A stretch of DNA of 52,373 bases, from contig JACQZR010000103.1 in NCBI GenBank assembly GCA_016213775.1, positions 1 to 52,373 of the forward strand, given 5' to 3'. The notes below the pieces were generated by a model. The model saw only the letters and a list, made by a program, of their open reading frames with translations, was not told the origin of the DNA and did not search any database. Below are positions 40,753-49,610 of this stretch, one piece after another (position 1 is the first letter of the stretch; each line of letters starts with the position of its first letter). The DNA comes from Acidobacteriota bacterium (lineage in GTDB: Bacteria > Acidobacteriota > Terriglobia > Bryobacterales > Bryobacteraceae). Both the position numbers and the translations under genes were made by a program.

Positions 40753-41836
40753 AGCTGTCTACCTGATGGTGGGTGGGTTCCTTGGAGCGGGAAAAACGAC
40801 CGCTATCTCCAAAATTGCCGCCATGCTCACCGCACGCGGCGTGCGCGTCGGGCTCATCACCAACGACCAGAGCGTCGGGCTGGTGGACACGGCCATACTT
40901 GCGCACGGCGATTTCCCGGTGGAGGAGATTACCGGCGGATGCTTCTGCTGCCGGTTCAACACGCTGGTGGAGGCTTCTGAGAGGCTCACCGCCAGCAGCC
41001 GTCCTGGCGTCTTCATCGCCGAGCCGGTGGGTTCGTGCACGGATCTGGTTGCTGCCGTCACCTTCCCGCTGCGCCGTATCTACGGCGAATCCTACCGCGT
41101 CGCGCCGTTGAGCGTCCTCATCGACCCAACGCGCGCCGAACGCATTCTCGGGTTGGAAAAGGGTGGCAACTTCTCGCCGAAAGTCCTCTACGTATACCGC
41201 AAGCAGTTGGAAGAAGCGGACATCATCGTCATCAACAAATGCGATCTGCTGAGCGACGAGCGTCAGGACCGGCTGGAACTGGCGTTGCGCGCTGCTTACC
41301 CCAAGTCCGACGTGATTCGTATTTCCGCACGCAGCGGCTCCGGGTTGGAGGCGTGGCTCGATCGCATCATGGGCGAGGAGGAAACCGCCGAGACCGCGCC
41401 CGATGTCGATTACGAAATCTACGCCGAGGGAGAAGCCCTACTGGGCTGGCTGAATGCTTCGGTGATCGTCGAGTCCACTGACGAGTTCGACGGCAATGAC
41501 CTGCTGCGCGGCATTGCCTCTCGCATCCAGACCGCGCTTGCATCCTATGAAGTTGCCCATTTGAAGATGACGCTCACGCCGGAAGAGAGGGGCGGGGACA
41601 TCGGCGTTCTCAACCTCGTGCGCACCGATGGCAGGCCCGAACTCGCTTATCAACTGCAGGAACCGGTGCTGGGCGGAGAACTGCTCATTAACCTTCGCGC
41701 CGAAGCCGACCCTGAGATCCTGAAGGCCGCAGTCACCAGCGCGCTTGCCGGATGCAGGTGCCGCGTGAAGGTGGATCACCTGGAACATTTCCGGCCCGGC
41801 AAGCCGCAACCCACCTACCGGATGGCACACGTATGA
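40745..41836 (+). CDS. CobW/COG0523 family GTPase
   Basis: A 363-residue P-loop GTPase of the G3E family. Walker A G11-FLGAGKT-18, the metal-binding CxCC in EITGGCFCCRFN (near residue 60), and the G-specificity NKCD (IIVINKCDLL, about 170) are intact. Family members deliver metals such as Zn, Co or Ni to client enzymes. The C-terminal CobW domain is divergent. It overlaps the H-protein gene by eight bases and the next gene by four. Its client may be another protein of this operon, for example one of the Fe-S proteins or the terpene enzymes that need Mg or other metals (inference). Confidence 0.88.
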   Translation: MSKAVYLMVGGFLGAGKTTAISKIAAMLTARGVRVGLITNDQSVGLVDTAILAHGDFPVEEITGGCFCCRFNTLVEASERLTASSRPGVFIAEPVGSCTDLVAAVTFPLRRIYGESYRVAPLSVLIDPTRAERILGLEKGGNFSPKVLYVYRKQLEEADIIVINKCDLLSDERQDRLELALRAAYPKSDVIRISARSGSGLEAWLDRIMGEEETAETAPDVDYEIYAEGEALLGWLNASVIVESTDEFDGNDLLRGIASRIQTALASYEVAHLKMTLTPEERGGDIGVLNLVRTDGRPELAYQLQEPVLGGELLINLRAEADPEILKAAVTSALAGCRCRVKVDHLEHFRPGKPQPTYRMAHV

Positions 41837-42159
41837 CGCCGCGCATCCTTTATTGCCATTGTGCGTATGCGCGGGTGCTGGCGCCGGAGGTGAAGCAGGC
41901 GGTGCTTGCGGGACTCGCCGATGCCGGCGTGGAATTTGAAGCGGTGCCCGATCTGTGCGAGATGTCGGCGCGGCGCGATGAGCGGCTGCAGGCACTGGCG
42001 GCGGAAGGTCCGGTAAAAATTGCGGCCTGTTTTCCGCGCGCGGTGAAGTGGCTGTTTCATTCGGCGGGCGCGCCTCTGCCCGAGGAAGCCGAGGTGCTCA
42101 ACATGCGGGAACAATCGGCGGAAGCCGTCTTGCACAACATCGTAGGAGTGAAAGTATGA
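41833..42159 (+). CDS. Stand-alone HdrA N-terminal-domain protein
   Basis: A 108-residue protein that matches only the N-terminal cysteine domain of HdrA-type heterodisulfide reductase subunits. Correspondences are C8-H-C10 (RILYCHC), C42 (PDLCEM, HdrA 'M/LCS'), C66 in KIAACFPRAVKWLF (HdrA 'VVAACSPR..HEPxF') and VLNMREQSAE (HdrA 'MANIREQCS'). The FAD and ferredoxin parts of HdrA are missing; the next gene encodes a ferredoxin. Four cysteines suggest Fe-S or persulfide binding. Start ATG 41833 within the upstream stop (ATGA). The assignment rests on pattern recall and deserves a profile search. Confidence 0.6.
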   Translation: MTPRILYCHCAYARVLAPEVKQAVLAGLADAGVEFEAVPDLCEMSARRDERLQALAAEGPVKIAACFPRAVKWLFHSAGAPLPEEAEVLNMREQSAEAVLHNIVGVKV

Positions 42160-42827
42160 GCGCCGTCCTTCAGGTAGTGATGCAGCCCGGAGCCAGTGCG
42201 CAGGCATTGAGCGCCCTGCTCGAAAAAGGCTACTCCGTTCGCGTCACGCAGGATGCGCCGAGGACCGCTGTGTCCGATCCCACCGAGGTTGCGCCGTCGC
42301 CCAGCAAGTGGAAACCCTGGTTTCCCGTCATCGACTATCAACGCTGCACCAACTGCATGCAATGCCTTTCGTTCTGCCTGTTCGATGTGTACGGCGTCTC
42401 GAAGGAAGGCAAGATCCAGGTACAGAATCAGACCAACTGCAAGACCGATTGTCCGGCCTGTTCGCGCGTCTGCCCCGAAGTGGCGATCCTCTTCCCCAAA
42501 TACCGTCACAACCCGATCAACGGCAGCGAAGTGCAAGCCGACGACCTTCGCCGCGAGGCAATGAAGGTGGACATTTCGGCGCTGCTCGGCGGCGATATTT
42601 ATTCGATGTTGCGCGACCGTAGCGCCAAGGCCAAATCGCGATTCTCCAAGGAACGCGACGAGGATCGTGCATTGAAAGAACGGTTGAACTGCCTCAACAA
42701 ACTTCAGCAGGCGATGGACATCCCGGGCGAAGTGTTAGCCGCGCTTCCCAGCGTGGATGAGATCCGGCGCAAAGCCGAAGTCGCGAAGGCAAAGGCAGAA
42801 GAAGCAAAAAGGCAGTTCCCTTCATGA
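42156..42827 (+). CDS. 2x[4Fe-4S] ferredoxin-like protein
   Basis: A 223-residue protein. Cluster 1: C64-x2-C67-x2-C70-x3-C74 (CTNCMQCLSFC); cluster 2: C95-x3-C99-x2-C102-x3-C106 followed by Pro (CKTDCPACSRVCP). Residues 1-50 may form a small alpha/beta domain; residues 130-223 are a charged helical region (RDRSAKAKSRFSKERDEDRAL..., KAEVAKAKAEEAKRQF) that could dock to partners. It probably feeds electrons to the radical SAM enzyme encoded next, or couples with the HdrA-like protein before it. Overlaps both neighbours by four bases (ATGA). Confidence 0.85.
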   Translation: MSAVLQVVMQPGASAQALSALLEKGYSVRVTQDAPRTAVSDPTEVAPSPSKWKPWFPVIDYQRCTNCMQCLSFCLFDVYGVSKEGKIQVQNQTNCKTDCPACSRVCPEVAILFPKYRHNPINGSEVQADDLRREAMKVDISALLGGDIYSMLRDRSAKAKSRFSKERDEDRALKERLNCLNKLQQAMDIPGEVLAALPSVDEIRRKAEVAKAKAEEAKRQFPS

Positions 42828-44011
42828 TGTACCAATTCGCCAAACGCGTCGTCACTGGCTGCGACCCCAAGGTCCTCTCCAAGTTCGTATGGAACTTCGG
42901 AGTCAAAGGGGTTCGCTCGGTGGAGATGTACAAATCGCGGCTCAAACGCGGAGAACATTTCCCACCGTTTTTGTTTGTCTCGGTCATCTCCAGTTGCAAT
43001 CTCCGCTGCCAGGGCTGTTGGGTGGACGTGGACAAGCCGTCGAAGAAGATCGAATTCGACGACATGAACCGCATCCTCAACGATGCCAAGCGGCGCGGCA
43101 ATTCCTACTTCGGCATCCTCGGTGGCGAACCGTTTCAACACCCGCAACTGCTCGACATCTTTGAAGCCCATCCCGACGCGTATTTCCAGGTCTTCACCAA
43201 CGGACAGATGATCACCGACGAAGTGGCGGCGCGCCTGCGCAAACTCGGCAACGTCTCGCCGCTCATCAGCATTGAAGGCAACGAAGTCATCAGCGATGAA
43301 CGCCGCGGAAGGCTCAACGTCTTTAATCACACGCTCGCTGGTCTCGAAGCCTGCCGCCGCAACAAGCTGCTGATCGGCGTAGCCACCAGCGTCTGCCAGA
43401 CCAACTTCGAGCTCGTCAGCGAAACGTGGCTGCGCCGCCTCATCGACCTTGGCGTCCACTACGCCTGGTTTCACACCTACCGTGTCGTTGGCCCCAAGCC
43501 CAACCCGCAACTCGCGCTCACTCCGGAACAAGTCCGCCACATTCGACGTTTCATAGTGCAGATGCGCAACAAGCTCCCCATCGCCATCGTCGATGCCTAT
43601 TGGGACGACAAAGGCGAAGCTCTCTGCCCCATGGCCACCGGCGTCAGTCATCACATCAGCCCGTACGGCGATATCGAGCCTTGCCCCATCATTCAGTTCG
43701 CCAAAGAGACGATTCATGACGGCGATCTCTTTGAAGTGATGAACAGGTCCACCTATCTGAAAGAGTTTCGCCAGACCTCCGCGAACGCTACCCGCGGTTG
43801 CGTTATGCTGGAACGACCGGACCTGGTGCGCGGCCTTGTAGAAAAGCATGGCGCCCGCGACACCACGCAGCGTCAGGAGGCCCTTGTCGAGCTGAACGCG
43901 TTGCAGCCGCGCAGTTCACAATACGATCCTGGGAACGAAATCCCGGAAGAGAATTGGATGTATCGTTTCGCCAAGAAGCGCTGGTTTTTCGGATTCGGAG
44001 CCTACACGTGA
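42824..44011 (+). CDS. Radical SAM/SPASM enzyme
   Basis: A 395-residue radical S-adenosylmethionine protein. The cluster motif C58-x3-C62-x2-C65 (SSCNLRCQGCW) is followed by the usual GGEPF motif (ILGGEPFQHPQL) and (beta/alpha) barrel. A C-terminal SPASM-like region with Cys in EALCPMATGVSHHISPYGDIEPCPII and TRGCVML near 265-325 would hold an auxiliary cluster. Not close to HpnH in feel. Between a ferredoxin and a prenyl synthase, it may modify the terpenoid product, attach sulfur or form a C-C bond, but no substrate can be named. Two ATGs adjoin at 42824 and 42827; both overlap the upstream stop. Confidence 0.85.
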   Translation: MMYQFAKRVVTGCDPKVLSKFVWNFGVKGVRSVEMYKSRLKRGEHFPPFLFVSVISSCNLRCQGCWVDVDKPSKKIEFDDMNRILNDAKRRGNSYFGILGGEPFQHPQLLDIFEAHPDAYFQVFTNGQMITDEVAARLRKLGNVSPLISIEGNEVISDERRGRLNVFNHTLAGLEACRRNKLLIGVATSVCQTNFELVSETWLRRLIDLGVHYAWFHTYRVVGPKPNPQLALTPEQVRHIRRFIVQMRNKLPIAIVDAYWDDKGEALCPMATGVSHHISPYGDIEPCPIIQFAKETIHDGDLFEVMNRSTYLKEFRQTSANATRGCVMLERPDLVRGLVEKHGARDTTQRQEALVELNALQPRSSQYDPGNEIPEENWMYRFAKKRWFFGFGAYT

Positions 44012-45714
44012 GCAGCCAACCTACAACCATCTTCCCCATGATCACGCTGCCCAAGCGGATCCCGGTGCTGCCCGAACGCGCGCCACAAACCAACATCCCG
44101 CAAACGCGTTGGGAGCGCGAAGGCATCAAGCAGCTTGCCGCGGATTTTGTCCGCAACAACAGTGCGCGTCTCACGCCGCCGTTGGTGCTGGACGAGCTCA
44201 AAACATTTTCCGATGAGCTTGTTGCACAGGCGAAGATCAATCCCGTCTATTCCAACTACGTCGCCATCATTCTGAACAACGAAATCTGGCGGGATCATCT
44301 GGCCACGGTGCCCTATGAGCGGCGGTTGCTGTTGCTGCCCAAGTGCCTGCGTGTGGAAGACCGCTGCCCCGCGCCGTTCGATGAGTTCGGCCTGCTCTGC
44401 AAACAATGCGGGCTGTGTTCGATTCAGGATCTGCAGGAAGAAGCGGAGAAACTCGGTTATGCTGTGCTGGTGGCCGAGGGCTCGGCACTGGTGATGGCGC
44501 TGATTCAAACCGGAAAGATCGACGCGATCGTCGGGGTCTCGTGCATTTCCGTGTTGGAGCGCGCGTTTCCGTACATGGAAGCAGCCGCGATCCCCGGTAT
44601 CGCGATTCCGCTGCTGCAGGATGATTGTAAGGACACCTCGGTCGACATCGAGTGGGTGTGGGACATGATCCACATGACCGCCGAAGACAAGACGCGCCGG
44701 ATGGATCTCGACGCTCTGCGCTCCGAAGTGCAGACCTGGTTCTCAGCCGCCGCTCTTGAGGAATTGATGGGCCCCTCCGACGGCAGCGAGACGGATCGCA
44801 TCTCCCGCGAGTGGCTCACGCGCGCCGGGAAACGCTGGCGTCCGTTCCTCACCGTCTGCGTGTGGAAAGCGCTTCAAGAAGACCCTGAGGCCGAAATCCC
44901 CGCGTCGCTCAAGAGGCTCGCCATCGCGGTGGAATGCTTCCACAAAGCCTCGCTTATTCACGACGATATTGAGGACGACGACGCAGAACGCTACGGGGAA
45001 GCGGCGCTCCATGTCAGCTTTGGCGTTCCTGTGGCTCTCAACTGCGGCGACCTGCTTGTGGGCGAAGGCTACCGGCTCATCGCCGAAAGCGGAGCAGAGC
45101 CGCAAGTGACGTCGCGGCTGCTGAAGATAGCCTCGGTTGGCCACCGGAATCTCTGCCTCGGCCAGGGCGCTGAACTGTGCTGGCTGCGCGATCCCAAGCC
45201 GGTGTCCGCCCTCGAAGTGATCCAGATCTTCCGTCAGAAAACAGCTCCGGCATTCGATGTAGCGCTGCAGATGGGCGCGGTGCTCGCGGGCGCTGACGAT
45301 GAGCTGCTCGCGGTGCTGGCGAAGTACAGCGATGCACTGGGCATTGCCTACCAGATTCGCGACGACCTGGAAGACATCGCGCCTGCCGACACGCGGCCCG
45401 CGCTCCCTCTCGCAATCGCCTACGAACGCGCGAAGGGCGAAACCAAGGCCGCAATCGCACGTGTCTGGCGGCGTGAGCAAACGGCCTCGCCGTTGCTGAT
45501 CGCCGAACTGGCCGAAGAGCGCTGCAAGGAACTCCTCGAATCGTATAAAGAGGAAGCCGTCCGCTCTCTCCCATCATTGGAAAATGCGAGCTTGAAGGGA
45601 CTGCTGCGCCGCGTGGTGGGCAAGATCTTCCAGGTCGAGATTCGAGGTTGGTGCAGTGAGTTTGAGGCTGGAAATGCTGCAAATCGCCAGGCTGTCACCG
45701 AAGCTGCTGGGTGA
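44008..45714 (+). CDS. DUF116-polyprenyl synthase fusion
   Basis: A 568-residue two-domain protein. Residues ~60-215 are a DUF116 domain with cysteines C113, C120, C131, C134 and C137 (LPKCLR...RCP...CKQCGLC), plausible Fe-S ligands. Residues ~260-545 are a trans-polyprenyl synthase: GKRWRP (274-279), first Asp-rich motif IHDDIEDDD (about 317-325), GDLLVGEGY, and second motif YQIRDDLEDIA. It should join IPP and an allylic diphosphate into FPP/GGPP-length chains. A GTG start at 44008 within the upstream TGA fits the overlap pattern of the operon; ATG 44038 is an alternative. Fusion of these two families is unusual and ties the redox part of the operon to terpenoid synthesis. Confidence 0.88.
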   Translation: MSSQPTTIFPMITLPKRIPVLPERAPQTNIPQTRWEREGIKQLAADFVRNNSARLTPPLVLDELKTFSDELVAQAKINPVYSNYVAIILNNEIWRDHLATVPYERRLLLLPKCLRVEDRCPAPFDEFGLLCKQCGLCSIQDLQEEAEKLGYAVLVAEGSALVMALIQTGKIDAIVGVSCISVLERAFPYMEAAAIPGIAIPLLQDDCKDTSVDIEWVWDMIHMTAEDKTRRMDLDALRSEVQTWFSAAALEELMGPSDGSETDRISREWLTRAGKRWRPFLTVCVWKALQEDPEAEIPASLKRLAIAVECFHKASLIHDDIEDDDAERYGEAALHVSFGVPVALNCGDLLVGEGYRLIAESGAEPQVTSRLLKIASVGHRNLCLGQGAELCWLRDPKPVSALEVIQIFRQKTAPAFDVALQMGAVLAGADDELLAVLAKYSDALGIAYQIRDDLEDIAPADTRPALPLAIAYERAKGETKAAIARVWRREQTASPLLIAELAEERCKELLESYKEEAVRSLPSLENASLKGLLRRVVGKIFQVEIRGWCSEFEAGNAANRQAVTEAAG

Positions 45715-46543
45715 GGCGGCGGAACTCGTAGCCAACTTCCTTCGATCCCAACAAAACCCGGACGGCGGCTTTCGCAACCGTTCCGGCGACAGTGACCTCT
45801 ACTACACCGTCTTCGGCATCGAAGGGCTCATCGCGCTCGATCAGAAGATCGCCGCCGGCCTCGTAGCCGCCTATCTCGAACCCTTCCGCAACGGCGAGCA
45901 ACTCGACCTCGTCCACCTCGGCTGCCTCATCCGTTGCTGGGCCAACATCGAACGCGGTCCGCTCCCATTGAATGCGGACACCATCGCCGCCGCGATCGAG
46001 CAGCACCACACCCGCGATGGCGGCTACAACACCGCGCTCATGGAAGAAGAAGGCACGGCGTATGGATGCTTTGTCGCGATGGCGGCGTATCAGGATCTGC
46101 GCCGCGAACTGCCCGATCCGGATGGTGTGTTGCGCTGCCTCCGCCGCATGCGCGCCGAAGATGGCGGTTACGCCAACCAGCCCGATCTGCCGTTTGGGTT
46201 GACGCCGTCATCGGCCGCGGTAGCCACGCTGTATCGACATCTTGGCGAGGAGGCGCCTGCCGAGTTGCCCGAATGGATGCTCTCGCGTTGTCATGCCGAG
46301 GGCGGATTCTATGCCACGCCGGTGGCACCCATTCCCGATCTGCTCTCCACGGCAACAGCGCTGCACGCCCTTGCTGGAATGAAGGCGTCCATCGCTGCTG
46401 TGCAGGAGCCCTGCCTCGATTTCATCGACACGCTTTGGACCAACAAAGGCGGTTTCTACGGCAACTGGACCGAAGACACGCTCGACTGCGAATACAACTA
46501 CTACGGCCTGCTCGCGCTCGGACATCTCAGCCTGCCGTCATGA
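45656..46543 (+). CDS. Prenyltransferase/squalene-oxidase-repeat protein
   Basis: A 295-residue alpha/alpha-barrel protein built from repeats with P-D-G-G-F, RDGGYN, EDGGYAN, EGGFYA and KGGFYGN signatures of the protein-prenyltransferase-beta/terpene-cyclase superfamily. No DxDD motif is present; the C-terminal TLDCEYNYYGLL resembles the D-x-C zinc-ligand area of prenyltransferase beta subunits. It may be a partner or a second cyclase-like barrel for the class II cyclase encoded next. Starts GTG 45656 or ATG 45674 both overlap the upstream gene by 40-60 bases; each has a GAGG in front. Overlaps the downstream gene by ATGA. Confidence 0.82.
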   Translation: MSLRLEMLQIARLSPKLLGEAAELVANFLRSQQNPDGGFRNRSGDSDLYYTVFGIEGLIALDQKIAAGLVAAYLEPFRNGEQLDLVHLGCLIRCWANIERGPLPLNADTIAAAIEQHHTRDGGYNTALMEEEGTAYGCFVAMAAYQDLRRELPDPDGVLRCLRRMRAEDGGYANQPDLPFGLTPSSAAVATLYRHLGEEAPAELPEWMLSRCHAEGGFYATPVAPIPDLLSTATALHALAGMKASIAAVQEPCLDFIDTLWTNKGGFYGNWTEDTLDCEYNYYGLLALGHLSLPS

Positions 46544-48234
46544 ACCGGACCCTCAATACGTTGACGGAGCGGTTGCTCGCGGAACGCAACGCGGACGGCC
46601 ACTGGGTGGGCGAGTTGTCGAGTAGCGCGCTTTCCACCGCAACGGCGTGCATCGCGCTCACGCTGGCAGGTGAGACGACTTTGCCCGCAGCGGCGCTCGC
46701 GTGGTTGGAACGCACACAGAATACCGACGGCGGTTGGGGCGACACAGTACTCAGCATCAGCAACATCTCCACAACGGCGCTGTGCTGGTCGGCGTTCGCA
46801 ATTGCAGAACGCGAAGGGACAGTGGCGTCGAAGGCGGAAGCATGGCTGCGCGCGCAGGCAGGATCGTTGGAACCGCGGCAACTCGCACAGGCGATTGCGT
46901 CGCGGTATGGGAACGATCGCACGTTCTCGGTGCCGATACTGACGGTGCTGGCGCTGGCGAGAAAAGTCCCGTGGAGCATCGTGCCGCAACTGCCCTTTGA
47001 ACTGGCCGCGTGTCCGCAGTCGTGGTTCCGGTGGCTGCAGCTTCCGGTGGTAAGCTACGCACTGCCGGCGCTCATCGCCATCGGTCACGTGCATCATCGA
47101 CTGCACCCCACGTGGAATCCGCTGGCGCTGGCGGTGCGCGGGATGACCGCCGCGGCCACACTGCGAGTGCTCGATCGCATTCAGCCACCGAATGGCGGGT
47201 TTCTCGAAGCCACGCCGCTCACGAGCTTTGTGGCCATGAGCATCAAAGCAGCGGGCTATCACGACAGTCCGGTGCTGCGGCGCTGCCTCGAGTTTCTGCA
47301 ACACTCCGTGCTGGCAGGCGGCAGTTGGCCCATCGACACCAACCTCGCTACGTGGGTGACCACGCTGTCCATCAATGCACTGCGCGGCCGGCTCCCCGCG
47401 GAGGATCGCGCCGTCATCCGGCAATGGCTTCTGAAGCAGCAATATCGCGGTACGCATCCATACACGGGTGCTCCTCCCGGTGGATGGGCGTGGACCGATC
47501 TCCCCGGCGGAGTTCCCGATGCCGACGACACGTCAGGCGCACTGCTCGCGCTCGACACACTCGGCGCGCACGATGACGTAGACGTAGCCGAACGCGGCAT
47601 CACCTGGCTGCTCGATCTGCAGAACCGCGACGGCGGCATTCCCACATTCTGCCGCGGTTGGGGCAAGCTGCCGTTTGACCGCTCGAGCCAGGACATCACT
47701 GCGCACGCGTTGCAGGCTTGGGCCGCGTGGCAGCCGCGCGTCAATCCCACGCTGCAGTCGCGCATTACCGCGGCAACGCAGCGGGCCATGAGTTACCTCG
47801 CTCTTTCACAACGCCGCGACGGAGCCTGGGTCCCCCTGTGGTTCGGCAATGAACGCGCGCACAACGACGAGAACCCGGTCTATGGAACCTCCCGCGTCCT
47901 CCTCGCACTGTCCCCGGAAAGCCCCGAAGCCCAACGAGCCACAAACTGGCTCACCGCCGCGCAGAACAAAGACGGCGGTTGGGGTGGGGACGCGAACATT
48001 GCCTCGTCGATTGAAGAAACCTCGCTCGCCGTGTCCGCCCTATCACGCTCCACACCCCACGCTGCAAAGCGCGGAATAGACCGGCTCATCGAAGCCACGC
48101 ACCACGGCACACACACACCACCTACGCCCATCGGCTTCTACTTCGCGCGTCTTTGGTACTACGAACGCCTCTACCCGCTCCTCTTTGCCACCGACGCCCT
48201 GCGGCGGTTTGCGCAATCACAAAATGCCATGTGA
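46540..48234 (+). CDS. Class II terpene cyclase, squalene-hopene-cyclase-like
   Basis: A 564-residue protein with two alpha-barrel domains. The protonating motif D327-A-D329-D330 (VPDADDT) sits after GGWAWTD as in squalene-hopene cyclases. QW-type repeats occur at NTDGGWGD (61), GGSWPI (260), NRDGGIPTFCRGWG (about 370) and KDGGWGGD (about 476). It is shorter than typical squalene-hopene cyclases (~630-720) and lacks a visible membrane-insertion segment, so the substrate may be a shorter polyprenyl or a modified one. Last gene of the operon and coupled by ATGA to the previous. It begins cyclisation by protonating an alkene or epoxide. Confidence 0.85.
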   Translation: MNRTLNTLTERLLAERNADGHWVGELSSSALSTATACIALTLAGETTLPAAALAWLERTQNTDGGWGDTVLSISNISTTALCWSAFAIAEREGTVASKAEAWLRAQAGSLEPRQLAQAIASRYGNDRTFSVPILTVLALARKVPWSIVPQLPFELAACPQSWFRWLQLPVVSYALPALIAIGHVHHRLHPTWNPLALAVRGMTAAATLRVLDRIQPPNGGFLEATPLTSFVAMSIKAAGYHDSPVLRRCLEFLQHSVLAGGSWPIDTNLATWVTTLSINALRGRLPAEDRAVIRQWLLKQQYRGTHPYTGAPPGGWAWTDLPGGVPDADDTSGALLALDTLGAHDDVDVAERGITWLLDLQNRDGGIPTFCRGWGKLPFDRSSQDITAHALQAWAAWQPRVNPTLQSRITAATQRAMSYLALSQRRDGAWVPLWFGNERAHNDENPVYGTSRVLLALSPESPEAQRATNWLTAAQNKDGGWGGDANIASSIEETSLAVSALSRSTPHAAKRGIDRLIEATHHGTHTPPTPIGFYFARLWYYERLYPLLFATDALRRFAQSQNAM

Positions 48235-48250
48235 AGCCACGTCCGATCCC

Positions 48251-49561
48251 TTACCCCCGGATTTCCAGCCCCCGCATTGTCCCTGTCGCCGTCGAGAATT
48301 TGTCCGTCTCAATCCCCAGCCGCTGCAGCACGTTCACAAACAAATTCGGCAGCGGATAATTCCGCTCCAGGTTGAACGCGAGGTGCTGCCCGTGGTTAAA
48401 CCCGCCGCCGGCGAACAGCACGGGGAGGTTGGTCGTCACATGTGTATTCGCGTTCCCCATGTTGCTGCCATACACAATCATCGTCCGGTCTAGCAGCGTC
48501 TGCCCGCCTTCTTTCCGTTGCTTCAAATCGGCAAACAGTTTCGCCAGCAGTTTCATGTGACCGCGATCAATCATCTCCAACTGCCGCAGCTTTGCCGGAT
48601 TCTTCCCGTGATGCGAGAGGTTGTGATAGCCATCGTTGGTGGGCTGATCATCCACTGTGATGGCCGGTGAATTCACACTATCCAACAGCAGCGCCACAGA
48701 CCGCGTGGAATCGGTTTCAAACGCCAGACGCGTGATGTCGTACATCAACCGGACTTTCTCCATGTACGCCCGAGGATCCGTGGGGTCCACTGGCGCAGCT
48801 TCCTTCACCACCGGCTTAGGCTTCTGTTCCCACTGGGCCGCCGAAGCTAGCCGGCCTTCCAGATCGCGCACGCCGGTCAAATACTGATCGAGCCGTTCGC
48901 GGTCCGCCGCGCCGACATTGCGTTGCAGACTCTTCGTCTGACCCGCGACCGTATCGAGGATGCTCTGCCCAAGCGACAGCCGCCGCATCTGCGCCTGGAT
49001 CTCCTCGGGAGAGCCGGTGAGGAACAGCCGCTTGAACACCTCCGAGACTCTTTCCTCGCCGGGAATCAACACGCCGCCACGCGTCCACGAAAGACTGCGC
49101 TGGCCCTGCTGCACATTCACACCCAGCGTCAGCGAAGAGAACCGCGTCCGGTTGCCGATGCGCTCGCCGATGAGTTGATCGAGCGAAATAGTATTCCGGA
49201 ACCCGCCGCTGCCGGGATGCGGCGCTGCCGTCAGGAAGCAGTTGTCCGCCGGATGTCCGCCATCCACATCCGGATGCCACACGCCGGAGAATACCGTGAA
49301 GTCGTTGCGATGCTCGCTCAGGTGCTCCAGATAAGGGGACGGCCGGTATTCGCGTCCCGTCGAATCGGCCGCCGGGAAGAACAACTCCGGCAACAGTCCG
49401 AGGTTGTTGCAGATGCCGAAAAACCGCCGCGGCACCGGTGCGCTTGCCGCATGCGAAAGGGCCGGCGTCATCGCATCCAAAACCGGGAGGGCAACGGCCA
49501 CTCCAGCGCCGCGCAGAAAGTGACGGCGCGAAAGCGAACGGGGAACGAGTACGTTGGACAT
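48251..49561 (-). CDS. DUF1552 family Tat-exported protein
   Basis: A 436-residue secreted protein with a Tat leader ([22 protein letters not shown]). The rest fits the DUF1552 family: [59 protein letters not shown], and a C-terminal part with [26 protein letters not shown] and FNHGQHLAF, reminiscent of the alkaline-phosphatase-like DUF1501 group. In Acidobacteria and Planctomycetes it is almost always paired with the multi-domain cytochrome encoded upstream. Function unknown, probably periplasmic oxidation or complex-carbohydrate use. Confidence 0.88.
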   Translation of the reverse strand: MSNVLVPRSLSRRHFLRGAGVAVALPVLDAMTPALSHAASAPVPRRFFGICNNLGLLPELFFPAADSTGREYRPSPYLEHLSEHRNDFTVFSGVWHPDVDGGHPADNCFLTAAPHPGSGGFRNTISLDQLIGERIGNRTRFSSLTLGVNVQQGQRSLSWTRGGVLIPGEERVSEVFKRLFLTGSPEEIQAQMRRLSLGQSILDTVAGQTKSLQRNVGAADRERLDQYLTGVRDLEGRLASAAQWEQKPKPVVKEAAPVDPTDPRAYMEKVRLMYDITRLAFETDSTRSVALLLDSVNSPAITVDDQPTNDGYHNLSHHGKNPAKLRQLEMIDRGHMKLLAKLFADLKQRKEGGQTLLDRTMIVYGSNMGNANTHVTTNLPVLFAGGGFNHGQHLAFNLERNYPLPNLFVNVLQRLGIETDKFSTATGTMRGLEIRG

Positions 49562-49610
49562 GTGTGAGCTTGTCTCCAGAACTTGCCGCTATTATTTCAC
49601 GCTTCGTTAA

